Assembly (NCBI RefSeq): GCF_000189255.1
Contig: NZ_AEVS01000070.1
Coordinates: 1 to 61,915, forward strand
Direction of reading: 5' to 3'
DNA from: Vibrio brasiliensis LMG 20546
Lineage (GTDB): Bacteria; Pseudomonadota; Gammaproteobacteria; Enterobacterales; Vibrionaceae
DNA length: 61,915 nt
A program made the position numbers and the translations under genes. Below, in pieces: positions 37,008 through 47,485 of this stretch (the stretch's first letter is position 1; every line of letters begins with the position of its first letter). Below the pieces are notes generated by a model that was given only the letters and a program-made list of their open reading frames with translations, was not told the origin of the DNA and ran no database searches.

Positions 37008-37676
37008 ATGTTTGGCACCATAAATAGTATTATCAGACGCGAACTTCTCATCGCTTTCCGCCGACAAGCGGACATCTTTAACCCTTTGTGGTTCTTTATT
37101 ATCGTCATTACCCTGTTTCCACTTAGCATTGGTCCAGAGCCTAACCTGCTTGCGCGGATTGCTGCAGGTATTGTGTGGGTCGCAGCACTGCTTTCAGCCC
37201 TATTATCACTAGAGCGTCTGTTCCGCGACGACTTTCAGGATGGCGCATTGGAACAAATGATGCTTATGCCTGTCCCACTACCTATAGTGGTGATTTCAAA
37301 AGTTATTGCTCACTGGTTGCTAACCGGACTGCCGCTGATTTTAATCAGCCCACTTCTGTCTGTTCTGTTGTCTCTCGACTTTAATACGTGGCTCGCGGTT
37401 GTGTTGACTTTGCTAGTTGGTACACCAACGTTAAGTTTCATTGGTGCAATTGGTGTAGCGTTAACGGTCGGGTTACAAAAAGGAGGGGTTTTGTTGAGCC
37501 TGTTGGTTCTTCCTCTCTATATTCCGATTCTGATATTTGCGACATCAGCGATTGATGCTGCTTCGCTGGGTATGGCGTATAACGGCCAGCTGGCGATACT
37601 GGGTGCGATGTTTATGGGGGCAATGACACTAACGCCTTTCGCAATCAGCGCAGCGCTGAGAGTAAGTGTGAATTAG
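37008..37676 (+). CDS. ccmB: Heme exporter membrane protein CcmB
   Basis: 222 residues with six predicted membrane helices. The N-terminus (IIRRELLIAFRRQADIFNPL) and FRDDFQDGALEQM match CcmB. It is the membrane partner of CcmA in the inner membrane, two bases downstream of ccmA. Confidence 0.96.
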   Translation: MFGTINSIIRRELLIAFRRQADIFNPLWFFIIVITLFPLSIGPEPNLLARIAAGIVWVAALLSALLSLERLFRDDFQDGALEQMMLMPVPLPIVVISKVIAHWLLTGLPLILISPLLSVLLSLDFNTWLAVVLTLLVGTPTLSFIGAIGVALTVGLQKGGVLLSLLVLPLYIPILIFATSAIDAASLGMAYNGQLAILGAMFMGAMTLTPFAISAALRVSVN

Positions 37677-37779
37677 ATGATTTCGATCAAGCACGAATTT
37701 TTCCCTTTATATAAATTACAAAACTAATAATTGTTTAACAAAAAAGTTAAACAAACCTGAAGTAAGAGTGAGAACAACG

Positions 37780-38532
37780 ATGTGGAAATGGCTCCATCCT
37801 TATGCCAAGCCTGAATCAGCTTACCAGTTATGCGGTAAGCTCCTGCCATGGTTCTCCATACTAGCACTGCTATGTCTATCTATCGGTACTGTATGGGGTC
37901 TTGCCTACGCACCTTCTGATTATCAACAAGGTGATAGTTTCAGAATCATCTATATCCATGTTCCGGCAGCGATTTGGTCAATGGGTGTCTACATGTCGAT
38001 GGCAATTGCTGCCTTTATCGGTATCGTATGGCAGATCCGTTTATCTGATATGGCCGCATCTGCGATGGCGCCTATCGGAGCGGTCTACACCTTTATTGCA
38101 CTATTGACTGGCGCGATTTGGGGTAAGCCTATGTGGGGCACTTGGTGGGTATGGGATGCTCGACTAACGGCAGAGCTTATCCTGCTATTTTTGTACTTGG
38201 GTGTTATTGCTCTTTACCACGCGTTTGACGACCAAAAAACGGCGGCTAAAGCTGCTGGTATTCTGGCGATTGTCGGTGTGGTTAACCTTCCAATTATTCA
38301 CTTCTCTGTTGAGTGGTGGAACACGCTTCACCAAGGCGCGACAATTACTAAATTTGAAAAACCGTCGATCTCTAACGATATGCTTTGGCCATTACTGTTA
38401 AACATCTTCGGCTTTGCCTTCTTCTTTGGCTCACTCACTATGATCCGTTTGCGTAACGAAATCATAAATAAAGAGAGCCATCGCCCTTGGGTAGTGAAGC
38501 TGGCAGCAGATAAATCTCAGAGAGGGAGTTAA
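37780..38532 (+). CDS. ccmC: Heme-handling protein CcmC
   Basis: 250 residues with six membrane helices and the tryptophan-rich WWD motif WGTWWVWDARLTAEL facing the periplasm. CcmC loads heme onto CcmE. A 103-base spacer separates it from ccmB, wider than elsewhere in the operon. I chose the ATG at 37780; an in-frame GTG at 37768 adds four residues. Confidence 0.95.
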   Translation: MWKWLHPYAKPESAYQLCGKLLPWFSILALLCLSIGTVWGLAYAPSDYQQGDSFRIIYIHVPAAIWSMGVYMSMAIAAFIGIVWQIRLSDMAASAMAPIGAVYTFIALLTGAIWGKPMWGTWWVWDARLTAELILLFLYLGVIALYHAFDDQKTAAKAAGILAIVGVVNLPIIHFSVEWWNTLHQGATITKFEKPSISNDMLWPLLLNIFGFAFFFGSLTMIRLRNEIINKESHRPWVVKLAADKSQRGS

Positions 38533-38534
38533 AC

Positions 38535-38741
38535 ATGCATTTTGAATCTTTGAGTGACTTCTTTGCTATGGGTGGCTACGCAGGATATGTGTGGACAGCA
38601 TTCGGCATAACTTTCGGCTCTATGCTGGTGTTACTGCTGGTGAGTGTACGTCGCGGTCGTGCACTGTTAAATGAAGTTCAAGCAAAAGTGGATAGACAAG
38701 CTCGTATTGATGCAGCTAAAAATTTGGAGAACACACTATGA
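38535..38741 (+). CDS. ccmD: Heme exporter protein CcmD
   Basis: 68 residues: a single membrane helix (~residues 17-36, [19 protein letters not shown]) and a basic tail, as in the CcmD family. It stabilises the CcmABCE complex. It overlaps ccmE by four bases (ATGA). Confidence 0.94.
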   Translation: MHFESLSDFFAMGGYAGYVWTAFGITFGSMLVLLLVSVRRGRALLNEVQAKVDRQARIDAAKNLENTL

Positions 38742-39223
38742 ACCCAAGACGTAAAAAGAGACTCGGCATTGTTGTCGCGATCTTTTTTGGTATCAGTGCA
38801 ACCATAGGTTTGATGCTGTATGCACTTAACCAGAATATGGACCTTTTCTACACTCCAACTGAACTGGTTAACGGTAAACCTGACGGCACCAAACCGGAAG
38901 TAGGCCAACGTCTACGTATTGGTGGAATGGTTGTTGTAGGTTCTGTTAAACGTGACTCTGAATCACTGCGTGTCTCTTTTGACCTCCACGATGTCGGTCC
39001 TACAGTAACGATTCTATACGATGGCATCCTGCCAGATCTGTTCCGTGAAGGGCAGGGGATTGTTGCACAGGGCGTCCTAAAAGATGCTACTACGGTTGAA
39101 GCGTTCGAAGTATTAGCTAAACACGATGAAGAGTACATGCCGCCAGAAATTGCAGAAGCAATGAAGAAAACGCATGAGCCACTTCAATACACTGAACAAC
39201 AGAAACAAGGAAGCGATCAATGA
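38738..39223 (+). CDS. ccmE: Heme chaperone CcmE
   Basis: 161 residues. One N-terminal membrane anchor is followed by an OB-fold periplasmic domain. The covalent heme ligand is the histidine in [13 protein letters not shown] (residue ~129), with the conserved tyrosine after it. It overlaps both ccmD and ccmF by four bases. Confidence 0.96.
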   Translation: MNPRRKKRLGIVVAIFFGISATIGLMLYALNQNMDLFYTPTELVNGKPDGTKPEVGQRLRIGGMVVVGSVKRDSESLRVSFDLHDVGPTVTILYDGILPDLFREGQGIVAQGVLKDATTVEAFEVLAKHDEEYMPPEIAEAMKKTHEPLQYTEQQKQGSDQ

Positions 39224-41178
39224 TTGCTGAAATTGGTCATTTTGCCTTAATCGTCTCATTGGCATTAGCAGTCTTGCTAAGCATTTTGCCACTGGTTGGG
39301 GCATCTCGTAACAACACACTATTAATGAACAGCGCCAGACCTCTCTCTTGGGGTATGTTCCTGCTGTTGTTTGTCTCATTCGCAGTCTTGCTTTGGGCTT
39401 TCTACACTAACGACTTTACCCTCAACTATGTTGCCAGCAACTCAAACAGCCAACTACCTTGGTACTACCGTTTAACCGCGGTTTGGGGTGCACACGAAGG
39501 CTCACTATTGCTTTGGGTATTAATTCAGGCCGGTTGGACCGTTGCAGTTGCATCATTCAGCCGTGGTATGCCTCAAGAGTCAGTTGCTCGAGTGTTGGCA
39601 GTGATGGGTATGATCACAGTGGGTTTCCTACTGTTTATCATTCTTACTTCTAACCCATTCTTGCGTACGCTGCCATTCTTCCCTGTTGATGGTCGTGATT
39701 TGAACCCACTTCTTCAGGATCCGGGTCTTATCATTCACCCACCAATGCTTTACATGGGCTACGTTGGTTTCTCGGTAGCGTTCTCGTTTGCGATTGCATC
39801 GCTAATGACAGGTCGTCTTGATACCGCTTGGGCTCGTTGGTCTCGTCCTTGGACGACAGCCGCTTGGTTGTTCCTGACACTTGGTATCGCACTAGGTTCT
39901 TGGTGGGCTTACTACGAACTTGGCTGGGGTGGCTGGTGGTTCTGGGATCCAGTAGAAAATGCCTCATTTATGCCATGGCTAGCAGGTACTGCACTCATGC
40001 ACTCACTAGCGGTGACAGAGAAGCGCGGTACATTCAAAGCATGGACAGTGTTACTTGCGATTTCTGCATTCTCACTAAGTCTGCTAGGTACGTTCCTGGT
40101 TCGTTCAGGCATTCTGGTTTCAGTGCATGCCTTTGCGTCTGACCCATCGCGCGGTATGTTTATTCTTGGCTTCCTGGTCTTTGTTATCGGCGGCTCTCTA
40201 CTGCTGTTTGCTGTTAAAGGCGCATCTGTACGAGTTCGTGGTAACTTTGAACTTGTCTCACGTGAAAACGCATTACTAGCAAATAACGTACTACTCATCG
40301 CAGCACTGGTTGTGGTACTGGTTGGTACGCTACTACCGCTTGTTCACAAGCAAATTGGTCTGGGCTCAGTATCAATTGGTGCACCATTCTTCGACATGCT
40401 GTTTGCATGGCTCATGATTCCGTTTGCCTTCCTGCTAGGTATCGGTCCTCTGATCCGTTGGAAGCGTGACAATTTGTCTGGATTAGTAAAACCAATGGCA
40501 GTGTCGGGTGTGGTATCGCTTGTACTTGCGGCAGTCTTTGTCTTGCTGCTATCAGACCACTTCCTGTTTATGGCTTACCTGGGTTGGGTAATGTCGCTGT
40601 GGATCTTATGTCTTCACGGTTTTGAGTTGTACCAACGTGCGACTCACCGCCATCCGTTTATGGAAGGTGTTAAGAAGCTTCAGCGTAGTCACTGGGCAAT
40701 GATGTTAGGCCACGTTGGTCTTGCGGTGACGGTTATTGGTATTGCGATGGTGCAGAACTACAGCATTGAACGCGATGTACGTTTAGCCCCAGGCGAGCAC
40801 TTCGAGATTCAAGGTTACGATTTTTACTTTGAAGGTCTGCGCGATAAAGATGGCCCTAACTACGACGGATACATTGCGGATTTTGAAATCACGCTTGATG
40901 GTAAATACATCAACACATTGCATGCAGAGAAGCGCTTCTACACCACTGCTCGTTCTATGATGACGGAAGCGGCGATTGACCGCGGTATTACCCGTGACCT
41001 ATACATTGCGATGGGTGAACGTTTAGACGACAACAAATCTTGGGCTGTACGTATTTACTACAAACCGTTCGTTCGTTGGATTTGGGCTGGTTCGTTGCTA
41101 ATGGCTCTGGGTGGTGCGATTGCGATCAGCGATAAGCGTTACCGCTTCAGAAAGAGCGCGAAGAAGCAGGAGGCATAA
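39220..41178 (+). CDS. ccmF: Cytochrome c heme lyase subunit CcmF
   Basis: 652 residues with about 14-15 membrane helices. The WWD motif [18 protein letters not shown] lies near residue 235. CcmF with CcmH attaches heme to the CXXCH cysteines of apocytochrome c. The length matches E. coli CcmF (647). The stop overlaps the ccmG start by one base. Confidence 0.96.
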   Translation: MIAEIGHFALIVSLALAVLLSILPLVGASRNNTLLMNSARPLSWGMFLLLFVSFAVLLWAFYTNDFTLNYVASNSNSQLPWYYRLTAVWGAHEGSLLLWVLIQAGWTVAVASFSRGMPQESVARVLAVMGMITVGFLLFIILTSNPFLRTLPFFPVDGRDLNPLLQDPGLIIHPPMLYMGYVGFSVAFSFAIASLMTGRLDTAWARWSRPWTTAAWLFLTLGIALGSWWAYYELGWGGWWFWDPVENASFMPWLAGTALMHSLAVTEKRGTFKAWTVLLAISAFSLSLLGTFLVRSGILVSVHAFASDPSRGMFILGFLVFVIGGSLLLFAVKGASVRVRGNFELVSRENALLANNVLLIAALVVVLVGTLLPLVHKQIGLGSVSIGAPFFDMLFAWLMIPFAFLLGIGPLIRWKRDNLSGLVKPMAVSGVVSLVLAAVFVLLLSDHFLFMAYLGWVMSLWILCLHGFELYQRATHRHPFMEGVKKLQRSHWAMMLGHVGLAVTVIGIAMVQNYSIERDVRLAPGEHFEIQGYDFYFEGLRDKDGPNYDGYIADFEITLDGKYINTLHAEKRFYTTARSMMTEAAIDRGITRDLYIAMGERLDDNKSWAVRIYYKPFVRWIWAGSLLMALGGAIAISDKRYRFRKSAKKQEA

Positions 41179-41732
41179 TGAATAAGAAATTTCTGTTTAT
41201 TCCCCTAGTGGCGTTTTTGGGCTTGGTGGCGGTATTTGCCACCCAGCTGGTAAAAAACCAACATGGTGATGACCCGACGAAACTGGAATCAGTACTCGTT
41301 GGTAAAGAGGTACCTAAGTTCAAGCTAGAAGACTTAGCTGAGCCGGGTAAGCTTTATGATCAGGCTATCTTTAAGGGCGAACCGCTGCTGCTAAACGTAT
41401 GGGCGACTTGGTGTCCGACTTGTTATGCAGAGCACCAGTACCTTAATGAACTGGCATCGCAAGGTGTTAAGATCATTGGTATGAACTACAAAGACGACCG
41501 TGAAAAAGCCGTTGGCTGGCTAAACGATCTGGGTAACCCTTACCTGATTAGCCTGTTTGATGGCAACGGTATGTTAGGTCTTGACCTTGGTGTTTATGGT
41601 GCACCTGAAACATTCCTTATCGATGCGAACGGCATCATTCGCTACCGTCATGTTGGCGATGTGAATACGCGTAACTGGAATGAAAAGCTAAAGCCAATGT
41701 ATGAAGAGATGTTGGCGGAGGCGAAGCAATGA
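41178..41732 (+). CDS. ccmG: Thiol:disulfide interchange protein CcmG (DsbE)
   Basis: 184 residues. A membrane anchor (~residues 4-22) is followed by a thioredoxin fold with active site WATWCPTCYAEH. It reduces apocytochrome c cysteines or CcmH in the periplasm. It overlaps ccmH by four bases (ATGA). Confidence 0.95.
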   Translation: MNKKFLFIPLVAFLGLVAVFATQLVKNQHGDDPTKLESVLVGKEVPKFKLEDLAEPGKLYDQAIFKGEPLLLNVWATWCPTCYAEHQYLNELASQGVKIIGMNYKDDREKAVGWLNDLGNPYLISLFDGNGMLGLDLGVYGAPETFLIDANGIIRYRHVGDVNTRNWNEKLKPMYEEMLAEAKQ

Positions 41733-42211
41733 AAAAGTGGATTATCGCTCTAGCTACCAGTCTGCTGTTGGTAGTGACAGCTCATGCTGCGATTGAAGTG
41801 TACGAATTTGAAACTCTGGAACAGGAACAACAGTTTAAAGAGCTTGGTAACACGCTACGCTGTCCTAAGTGTCAAAACAACACCATTGCCGATTCTAACG
41901 CCGAACTGGCTGTAGATTTACGTCATAAAGTTTATGAAATGACCAAAGAAGGTAAATCTAAACAGGACATCATTGACTACATGATTGCTCGTTACGGCAA
42001 CTTCGTTACCTATAATCCGCCATTTACGATTGCGACTTCAATCCTATGGCTTGGGCCGATCGCAGTGGTGCTATTTGGTTTTGGCTTTATTCTGATTCGA
42101 AGCCGTAAAACGAAAGCAAAATCTGGTGCTGAAAAGCAGCAGTGGGATGCGGATAAAGAAGCGCGCCTTAAAGCGCTGCTTAACGAAAAGAATGATGGAG
42201 ACAAGCAGTAA
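41729..42211 (+). CDS. ccmH: Cytochrome c maturation protein CcmH
   Basis: 160 residues. A signal peptide (~1-20) is followed by the redox motif LRCPKCQNNTIADSNA and a C-terminal membrane helix (~103-123). It corresponds to the N-terminal domain of E. coli CcmH. The TPR part is a separate gene here, ccmI, whose start overlaps the stop by one base. Confidence 0.95.
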   Translation: MKKWIIALATSLLLVVTAHAAIEVYEFETLEQEQQFKELGNTLRCPKCQNNTIADSNAELAVDLRHKVYEMTKEGKSKQDIIDYMIARYGNFVTYNPPFTIATSILWLGPIAVVLFGFGFILIRSRKTKAKSGAEKQQWDADKEARLKALLNEKNDGDKQ

Positions 42212-43428
42212 TGACACTATTTTGGATAGCTTCAGTCATTCTTATTGCAATCGCTATTGTGATGATTGCACTGCCTTTTATTAAGAAGAAGACCAACAAC
42301 GATGCAGAGCTTCGAGATGAGCTCAACAAAGCGTTCTACAAAGACCGTCTTGAAGAGTTGGAAGAAGAAACCGATGAAGGTCTGGTAGATAATCAACAAG
42401 ACCTTATTGACGACCTTAAGCAGTCGCTTCTTGATGATATTCCGGCAGACAACAACAAACAGCAAGAGAGTAACACCTCAGCACTGGCAGTGATTGTTCC
42501 TTCAGCGCTACTTGTGATCGGCCTTTCGTACGGTCTCTACTTTAAGTTCGGTGCATCTGATGATGTGACGCAATGGCAGCAAGTTAGTGCTAACTTACCC
42601 GCATTGTCTAAAAAGCTAATGTCACCAGAAGGTGCGGCATTAAGCGACGATGAAATGGCGGACCTAACGCTTGCTCTGCGTACCCGACTGCATTACCAAC
42701 CTGACGATTCAACGGGCTGGTTACTGCTAGGTCGTATCGCGCTGGCTAATCGAGATATCGATACCGCTATCGGTTCGATGAAAAAAGCGTACAACCTAGA
42801 GCCAGAAAACACGGATGTGATGTTGGGCTACGCACAGGCATTGATGCTTTCTCAGGACGATGTGGATCAGGATAAAGCACGCAAGATCTTAGGTAAGCTG
42901 GTTCAGCAGGACTATGTTGATCTGCGAGTATTCTCACTGCTGGCTTTTGATGCGTTTGAGCGTAAAGACTTCCCTGCAGCGGTTCGTTACTGGAGCATCA
43001 TGCAACAGATGATTGGCCCTGAAGATAGTCGCTACGAGATGTTAAGCCGCAGTATTGAGAATGCGCAAAAACAGATGGGTCAGCAAGTAGGCACTGGCAA
43101 ATCCGTTGCGGTAAGCATTTCTTTGGGTGAACAGGTTAATGCTGACCCTAACTCGTCACTGATTGTGTCTGTTCACACAGCAGATGGTTCACCTATGCCA
43201 GTAGCGGCAGCGCGCTACCCATTAGGTACCTTCCCTAGAACGGTTGTTCTGGATGATGGTAACAGTATGCTTCAGGACAGAAAGCTCTCTTCACTTGAGT
43301 CTTTGATGGTTCGTGTCCGTATTGATAGTGATGGAAACGTAGCAACCAAACAAGGGGACTGGTTTGGTGAGAGCGAAGCCGTTAAAATGGGCGAACCAGT
43401 TGAAGTTATGATTAATAATCAGTATTAA
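42211..43428 (+). CDS. ccmI: Cytochrome c biogenesis TPR protein CcmI
   Basis: 405 residues. Two membrane helices (~residues 2-20 and ~92-112) flank an acidic cytoplasmic loop, then a periplasmic TPR region (~140-300; GWLLLGRIALANRDIDTAI, PENTDVMLGYAQALM) and a C-terminal beta-rich domain. CcmI holds apocytochrome c for the heme lyase. It is the last gene of the operon before a terminator. Confidence 0.94.
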   Translation: MTLFWIASVILIAIAIVMIALPFIKKKTNNDAELRDELNKAFYKDRLEELEEETDEGLVDNQQDLIDDLKQSLLDDIPADNNKQQESNTSALAVIVPSALLVIGLSYGLYFKFGASDDVTQWQQVSANLPALSKKLMSPEGAALSDDEMADLTLALRTRLHYQPDDSTGWLLLGRIALANRDIDTAIGSMKKAYNLEPENTDVMLGYAQALMLSQDDVDQDKARKILGKLVQQDYVDLRVFSLLAFDAFERKDFPAAVRYWSIMQQMIGPEDSRYEMLSRSIENAQKQMGQQVGTGKSVAVSISLGEQVNADPNSSLIVSVHTADGSPMPVAAARYPLGTFPRTVVLDDGNSMLQDRKLSSLESLMVRVRIDSDGNVATKQGDWFGESEAVKMGEPVEVMINNQY

Positions 43429-43452
43429 TAGCTACAGATTATCGATCAAGTA

Positions 43453-43478
43453 GGCCGGTGTATTCACCGGCCTTTTTT
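43453..43478 (+). terminator. Rho-independent terminator of the ccm operon
   Basis: The perfect stem GGCCGGTG with CACCGGCC around TATT is followed by six T bases. It ends 15 bases before the mlaA start codon. Confidence 0.94.
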
Positions 43479-43493
43479 ATGGAAATAATAATA

Positions 43494-44255
43494 ATGAAGA
43501 GTATTAACTCACGGCTAGGGATATTGCTCGTCGCAGTGTTGGCACTGTCTGGCTGTGCGAGTGCACCTCCAGATGAGGAAGCAGGTCTGAATCAGCAACA
43601 AGTTTATGATCCTATTGAAGGTTTTAACCGTTCAATGTGGACCATTAACTATGATTATTTAGATCCTTATTTCGTTCGCCCGGTGTCATTAGCTTACGTC
43701 AACTATGTACCAGTACCGATTCGTAGTGGTATCAGCAACTTTTTAGGTAACCTCGACGAACCCTCCAGCATGATAAACAACCTGTTGATGGGTAATGGCA
43801 GTAAGGCGCTTGACCACTTTAATCGCTTCTGGATTAACACCACGTTTGGTTTAGCGGGTTTAATCGATATCGCATCAGAGGCGGGTATCACTGACCATAA
43901 TGAAAAAGCGTTCAGTGACGCCGTCGGCCACTATGGGGTAGGCAATGGTCCTTACGTGATGGTGCCGGGTTATGGTCCCTGGACAGTGCGTGAAGCAACC
44001 GATGTTGTCGATGGTATGTATGTGCCTCTGTCCTTCCTTAATATTTGGGCAGGGTTAGGCAAGTGGGCGCTTGAAGGGATGGAAACGCGTGCAGCGTTAG
44101 TCAATCAAGAGGCACTACTAGATAACTCTCCAGATCCGTATGCATTGACCCGCGATGTTTATATTCAGCGTCAGGACTTTAAAGCAGAGATCGTCACAGA
44201 AGATTACGACGAAGATGAAGAAGCTTATTTAGATGAGTATCTGGAAGAGTTTTAA
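43494..44255 (+). CDS. mlaA: MlaA (VacJ) outer-membrane lipoprotein
   Basis: 253 residues. A lipoprotein signal ends in the lipobox ALSGC (Cys ~20). The mature part (DPIEGFNRSMWTINYDYLDPY; FWINTTFGLAGLIDIA) matches MlaA. It removes stray phospholipids from the outer leaflet of the outer membrane and passes them to the Mla pathway. I chose the ATG at 43494; an in-frame ATG at 43479 lies in the terminator. An acidic tail (EDYDEDEEAYLDEYLEEF) closes the protein. Confidence 0.94.
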   Translation: MKSINSRLGILLVAVLALSGCASAPPDEEAGLNQQQVYDPIEGFNRSMWTINYDYLDPYFVRPVSLAYVNYVPVPIRSGISNFLGNLDEPSSMINNLLMGNGSKALDHFNRFWINTTFGLAGLIDIASEAGITDHNEKAFSDAVGHYGVGNGPYVMVPGYGPWTVREATDVVDGMYVPLSFLNIWAGLGKWALEGMETRAALVNQEALLDNSPDPYALTRDVYIQRQDFKAEIVTEDYDEDEEAYLDEYLEEF

Positions 44256-44280
44256 ACACTATCTCGTTACACAATAAACA

Positions 44281-44308
44281 AAGGGCTCGGTCAATGACCA
44301 AGCCCTTT
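44281..44308. terminator. Bidirectional terminator between mlaA and fadL
   Basis: AAGGGCT-C-GGT pairs with ACC-A-AGCCCTT. T-rich ends are found on both strands (TTTT on plus, TTTGTTTA on minus), which suits the two convergent genes. Confidence 0.82.
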
Positions 44309-44333
44309 TGGTATTTACAGTAAACTCTGCAAA

Positions 44334-45581
44334 TTAGAATGTGTAGTTAGCTTGTACACCGATTAGCCAGATGCTGCCAGTAACTTCGCCTTCGAAGCTA
44401 CCGCCGACTGCATCTGCAGCTGGGTCGGACTCTTGCATGCTTGCGTCTTTTGCAAAGATGTAAGTAAAGCCTGCGTCGAAGCTAAGTTGTTCTGACCATT
44501 GGTAACCTGCACCAAGGCTTAACCATAGGCGATCTGTTTCTGGAATAGTTGCAGTGCGATGTTCTTCGCTAACGGCTGATTCATCATATGCGATACCAGT
44601 ACGAAGAGTTAGCTGTGAATCAACTTGGTAAGTCGCACCAACAGCGTAGCGGAAGTTATCCTCCCAGTTTTCTTCCTTAATAGTGTTTGAAGCCTCGCCT
44701 GGGAAGTCTGCAACTAGTTTTTCGAAGCTGCTCCAGTCTGTCCAGTTAATGCTAGTGTGAATTGCTAAGGCATCGTTCACTTGGTGGAATGCGGCTAGTT
44801 CAGCTGTAGCTGGAAGGGCAAGGTTCATCGAGCCTGGTTTGTAGTTTGAACCAAAACCAAGACCTTTAGCGTAACCTTCAAGTGTTAGGTCAACTTCAGA
44901 CTTGTAAGTAAAGCCTAGACGACTACTTTCATTAACTTGCCAAACAGTACCTGCTTGCCATGCCCATGCACTATCTTCGCCTTCCATGTATTTGAGTGTA
45001 AGGCCATCAGCAGGTGCAGCTTGAGGTGGAGTAATGGCGCCGAAGCTTCCTTCCGCATCAATATAGCGTAGGCCCGCACCAATGCTTAGTGATTCAGTTA
45101 ACTGATACGCAGCATTTAGGTTTGCTTCTATTGAGTAAACACTTGCCTCGTTTCCATGGTTAGCACCCGCAAAGTCAGTACCTAAGTTAGTTTCCATACC
45201 GTAGTTAGTGCCCAGAGCAAAGCCTAGAGCAAACTTATCGTTGTATTTGTGAGAAACATAGAAATTTGGAATTACGGCATCATGAGCGAAATCAGATGAA
45301 CTCGTTGGAATTGCACCAGCACTTGTACCGCTGATGTCGACATTTGGGTCAACATAGATAGCGCCCACAGAAATCTGAGTACCTTCCAGGTAAGTCAGCA
45401 TTGCTGGGTTGCGCCATTGTGCACTTGCATTATCTGCCATAGCTGCTTCACCAGCGTACGCACGACCAAGGCCTGTTGCTGAGTATTCTGCTAGCTGGAA
45501 GCCCGCTGCGTTTACTGCCGCTGATGTTGATAATAGGCTACCCGCCACTGCGATAGATAGGAGAGTCTTATTCATTTTCAT
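44334..45581 (-). CDS. fadL: FadL-type long-chain fatty acid outer-membrane transporter (copy 1)
   Basis: 415 residues. A signal peptide of ~25 residues (LLSIAVAGSLLSTSAAVNA) precedes GFQLAEYSATGLGRAYAGEA and NASAQWRNPAMLTYL, the plug and first strands typical of FadL. It ends with Phe (QANYTF), as expected for an outer-membrane beta barrel. FadL proteins let long-chain fatty acids or other hydrophobic molecules cross the outer membrane. It lies downstream of a second fadL on the same strand. Confidence 0.93.
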   Translation of the reverse strand: MKMNKTLLSIAVAGSLLSTSAAVNAAGFQLAEYSATGLGRAYAGEAAMADNASAQWRNPAMLTYLEGTQISVGAIYVDPNVDISGTSAGAIPTSSSDFAHDAVIPNFYVSHKYNDKFALGFALGTNYGMETNLGTDFAGANHGNEASVYSIEANLNAAYQLTESLSIGAGLRYIDAEGSFGAITPPQAAPADGLTLKYMEGEDSAWAWQAGTVWQVNESSRLGFTYKSEVDLTLEGYAKGLGFGSNYKPGSMNLALPATAELAAFHQVNDALAIHTSINWTDWSSFEKLVADFPGEASNTIKEENWEDNFRYAVGATYQVDSQLTLRTGIAYDESAVSEEHRTATIPETDRLWLSLGAGYQWSEQLSFDAGFTYIFAKDASMQESDPAADAVGGSFEGEVTGSIWLIGVQANYTF

Positions 45582-45899
45582 TGTAATGTTCGCTGAGTTG
45601 ATTTTATTTCAGTCGGGCGATCATAGAGTTAGAGCTAATACTTTAAAAATTAAAAACATTGTACAGAGGGTTTTTGAAGTAATATATCGCACATTTCAAA
45701 TCGATAGATAAAAACACTGGATGTTAAGTGCTTGTTTACAAAATTCAGCGAACACTTGTGTTGTAGACAAACGTTTTTCGGGTACAGGTGTAAGCTTAAA
45801 TCGTGAAGCTGTAGGAACTACTGCAGTGGTGAGAGTGGGTTAGGGGCAATAAAAAGGGCCAGTAGATACTGACCCTTGATAATAGTGCGTTAGCTTAAA
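45582..45899 (-). other. Spacer between the two fadL genes
   Basis: The 318-base spacer holds the terminator of copy 2 (45849-45877) and the leader of copy 1. AT-rich stretches near 45640-45720 could carry the copy 1 promoter on the minus strand, but no hexamer pair or FadR-like box is convincing. Confidence 0.5.
45849..45877 (-). terminator. Rho-independent terminator of fadL copy 2
   Basis: On the minus strand AAGGGTCAGTA pairs with TACTGGCCCTT (one mismatch) and runs into TTTTATT. It shows that the two fadL genes are mostly transcribed separately. Confidence 0.82.
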
Positions 45900-47219
45900 T
45901 TAGAATTTATGTGTGTACTGAACACCGAACAGCATTGCTGTTGCTTTAGTTGTTGTATCAAGTACTAGTAGGCCGTCGCTTAGAGTATCTTGTACTTTCT
46001 TCTCTTCACCCACTAGGTAAGTAAAGCCCACATCAATCGCCTGATCTTGGTTGAAGTGGTAAGTCGCACCAGCAGAGAACCATTGGCGGTCAGAATCAGG
46101 TACTGATACTGATGTGATTTCATCTTGTACGCCTTCATCAAACATGTAGCCTACACGCGCTTCCCAGTTTTCGTTGATGTAGTAAGTACCACCGATTGAG
46201 TAATGGAAGGTATCTTTCCACTTGTACTCTTTGATTTCAGTACCTTCAGTCGTTACTAGACGGTCAAATGCGCTCCAACCAATCCATTGAACGCTGTAGT
46301 GAACCGCGAATGGAGTTTCATTGATACGGTGGTAACCAGAAAACTCTAGCATGTCTGGTAGTGGGATCTTAAGATCGCCAATGTTTGAATCACCTTGGTA
46401 AGAAACAGTACCACCGACTTCTTTTTCTGGGCTGTAATGGTAGCTAAGGCCAAAACGGTTGTTTTCATCTAGTTCGAAAACAGTGCCTACGTTAAAACCA
46501 AATGCCCAACCATCTGCATCAATGTTTACCAGATCATCAGTCAACGGAAGAGTTGGTACGATAGAAGAAGTGCCTGGAGATTGACGCTTAAGTTCACCTT
46601 CACCATAGATGATATCTAGACCACCACCAACGCTCCATTGTTCATTGATGCGGTATGAGCCTGCTAGTAGGAAGTTCATTGTGGTAACGTTTGTTACACC
46701 ACCAAAGGCATCTGCGCCTGGTGTCACAACGGCACCACCAAGATGGCTAACATTCGAACCTGCACCCCAGCTACTATCAAATTCGTTGGTAGTACCGAAG
46801 TTAGAATACAAACCTAATCCCACAGCAAATTTTTCGTTGACAGGGTGAACTAAGTAAAGATTAGGAATCACAGATGTAGCATCGTTTGTTGTGTCTTCAA
46901 CGCTTGATTGCGCGTCGGTACCACCGATTGCTGAACCATTTGTAGTAAAAGTGGAGTCTTTTACTTCTACTTCTGAATCAATAACGTTAAAACCTACTGA
47001 AACTTCAGTACGGTCAAATAGAGACATAGCAGCAGCGTTGCGTGACATAACAGAAGCGTTATCAGCAATTACTGCGTCACCTGCAAATGCACGGCCTAAG
47101 CCAGTTGCAGATTGTGAGTTAAGTTGGAAGCCTGCAGCGAGAGCGTGTTGCGAAGCTAGAGTTGCGGTTGTGATAGTCACTGCTAAAAGTGATTTTTTAA
47201 ACAGACGCGTCTTGTTCAT
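45900..47219 (-). CDS. fadL: FadL-type long-chain fatty acid outer-membrane transporter (copy 2)
   Basis: 439 residues. A signal peptide of ~28 residues (ending SQHALA) is followed by AGFQLNSQSATGLGRAFAGDA and NASVMSRNAAAMSLF, the FadL plug region. It ends in a terminal Phe (GVQYTHKF). It is closer in length to E. coli FadL (446) than copy 1. The two copies share the N-terminal pattern but differ widely elsewhere, so they may prefer different substrates. Confidence 0.93.
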   Translation of the reverse strand: MNKTRLFKKSLLAVTITTATLASQHALAAGFQLNSQSATGLGRAFAGDAVIADNASVMSRNAAAMSLFDRTEVSVGFNVIDSEVEVKDSTFTTNGSAIGGTDAQSSVEDTTNDATSVIPNLYLVHPVNEKFAVGLGLYSNFGTTNEFDSSWGAGSNVSHLGGAVVTPGADAFGGVTNVTTMNFLLAGSYRINEQWSVGGGLDIIYGEGELKRQSPGTSSIVPTLPLTDDLVNIDADGWAFGFNVGTVFELDENNRFGLSYHYSPEKEVGGTVSYQGDSNIGDLKIPLPDMLEFSGYHRINETPFAVHYSVQWIGWSAFDRLVTTEGTEIKEYKWKDTFHYSIGGTYYINENWEARVGYMFDEGVQDEITSVSVPDSDRQWFSAGATYHFNQDQAIDVGFTYLVGEEKKVQDTLSDGLLVLDTTTKATAMLFGVQYTHKF

Positions 47220-47423
47220 TTTTGCTTTTCCTTTTTGGTTCGTCTCTAAGTGGACGATATAATTTGAGCAAAAGCTCAGTGGTGGCTGATACTAGACCCA
47301 AGTATATGATATAGAAATCCGACCATTGGGTACTTTGGCAATAAAATTGCGTAAATGACGTATATCTGGCAGGAAAATGCTGACAAAAGCATCTTTTTAG
47401 AGTTATGACTCTAGTTTTATGCT

Positions 47424-47455
47424 AAAAAAATGGCCTGGACGAGTTGCCCAAGCCA
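47424..47455 (-). terminator. Rho-independent terminator after the DUF3379 gene
   Basis: On the minus strand ATGGCTTGGGC pairs imperfectly with GTCCAGGCCAT and is followed by seven T bases. It ends the sigma factor/DUF3379 operon. Confidence 0.82.
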
Positions 47456-47485
47456 TGACGTGTGTCACAAATTGTTACTGGTTTG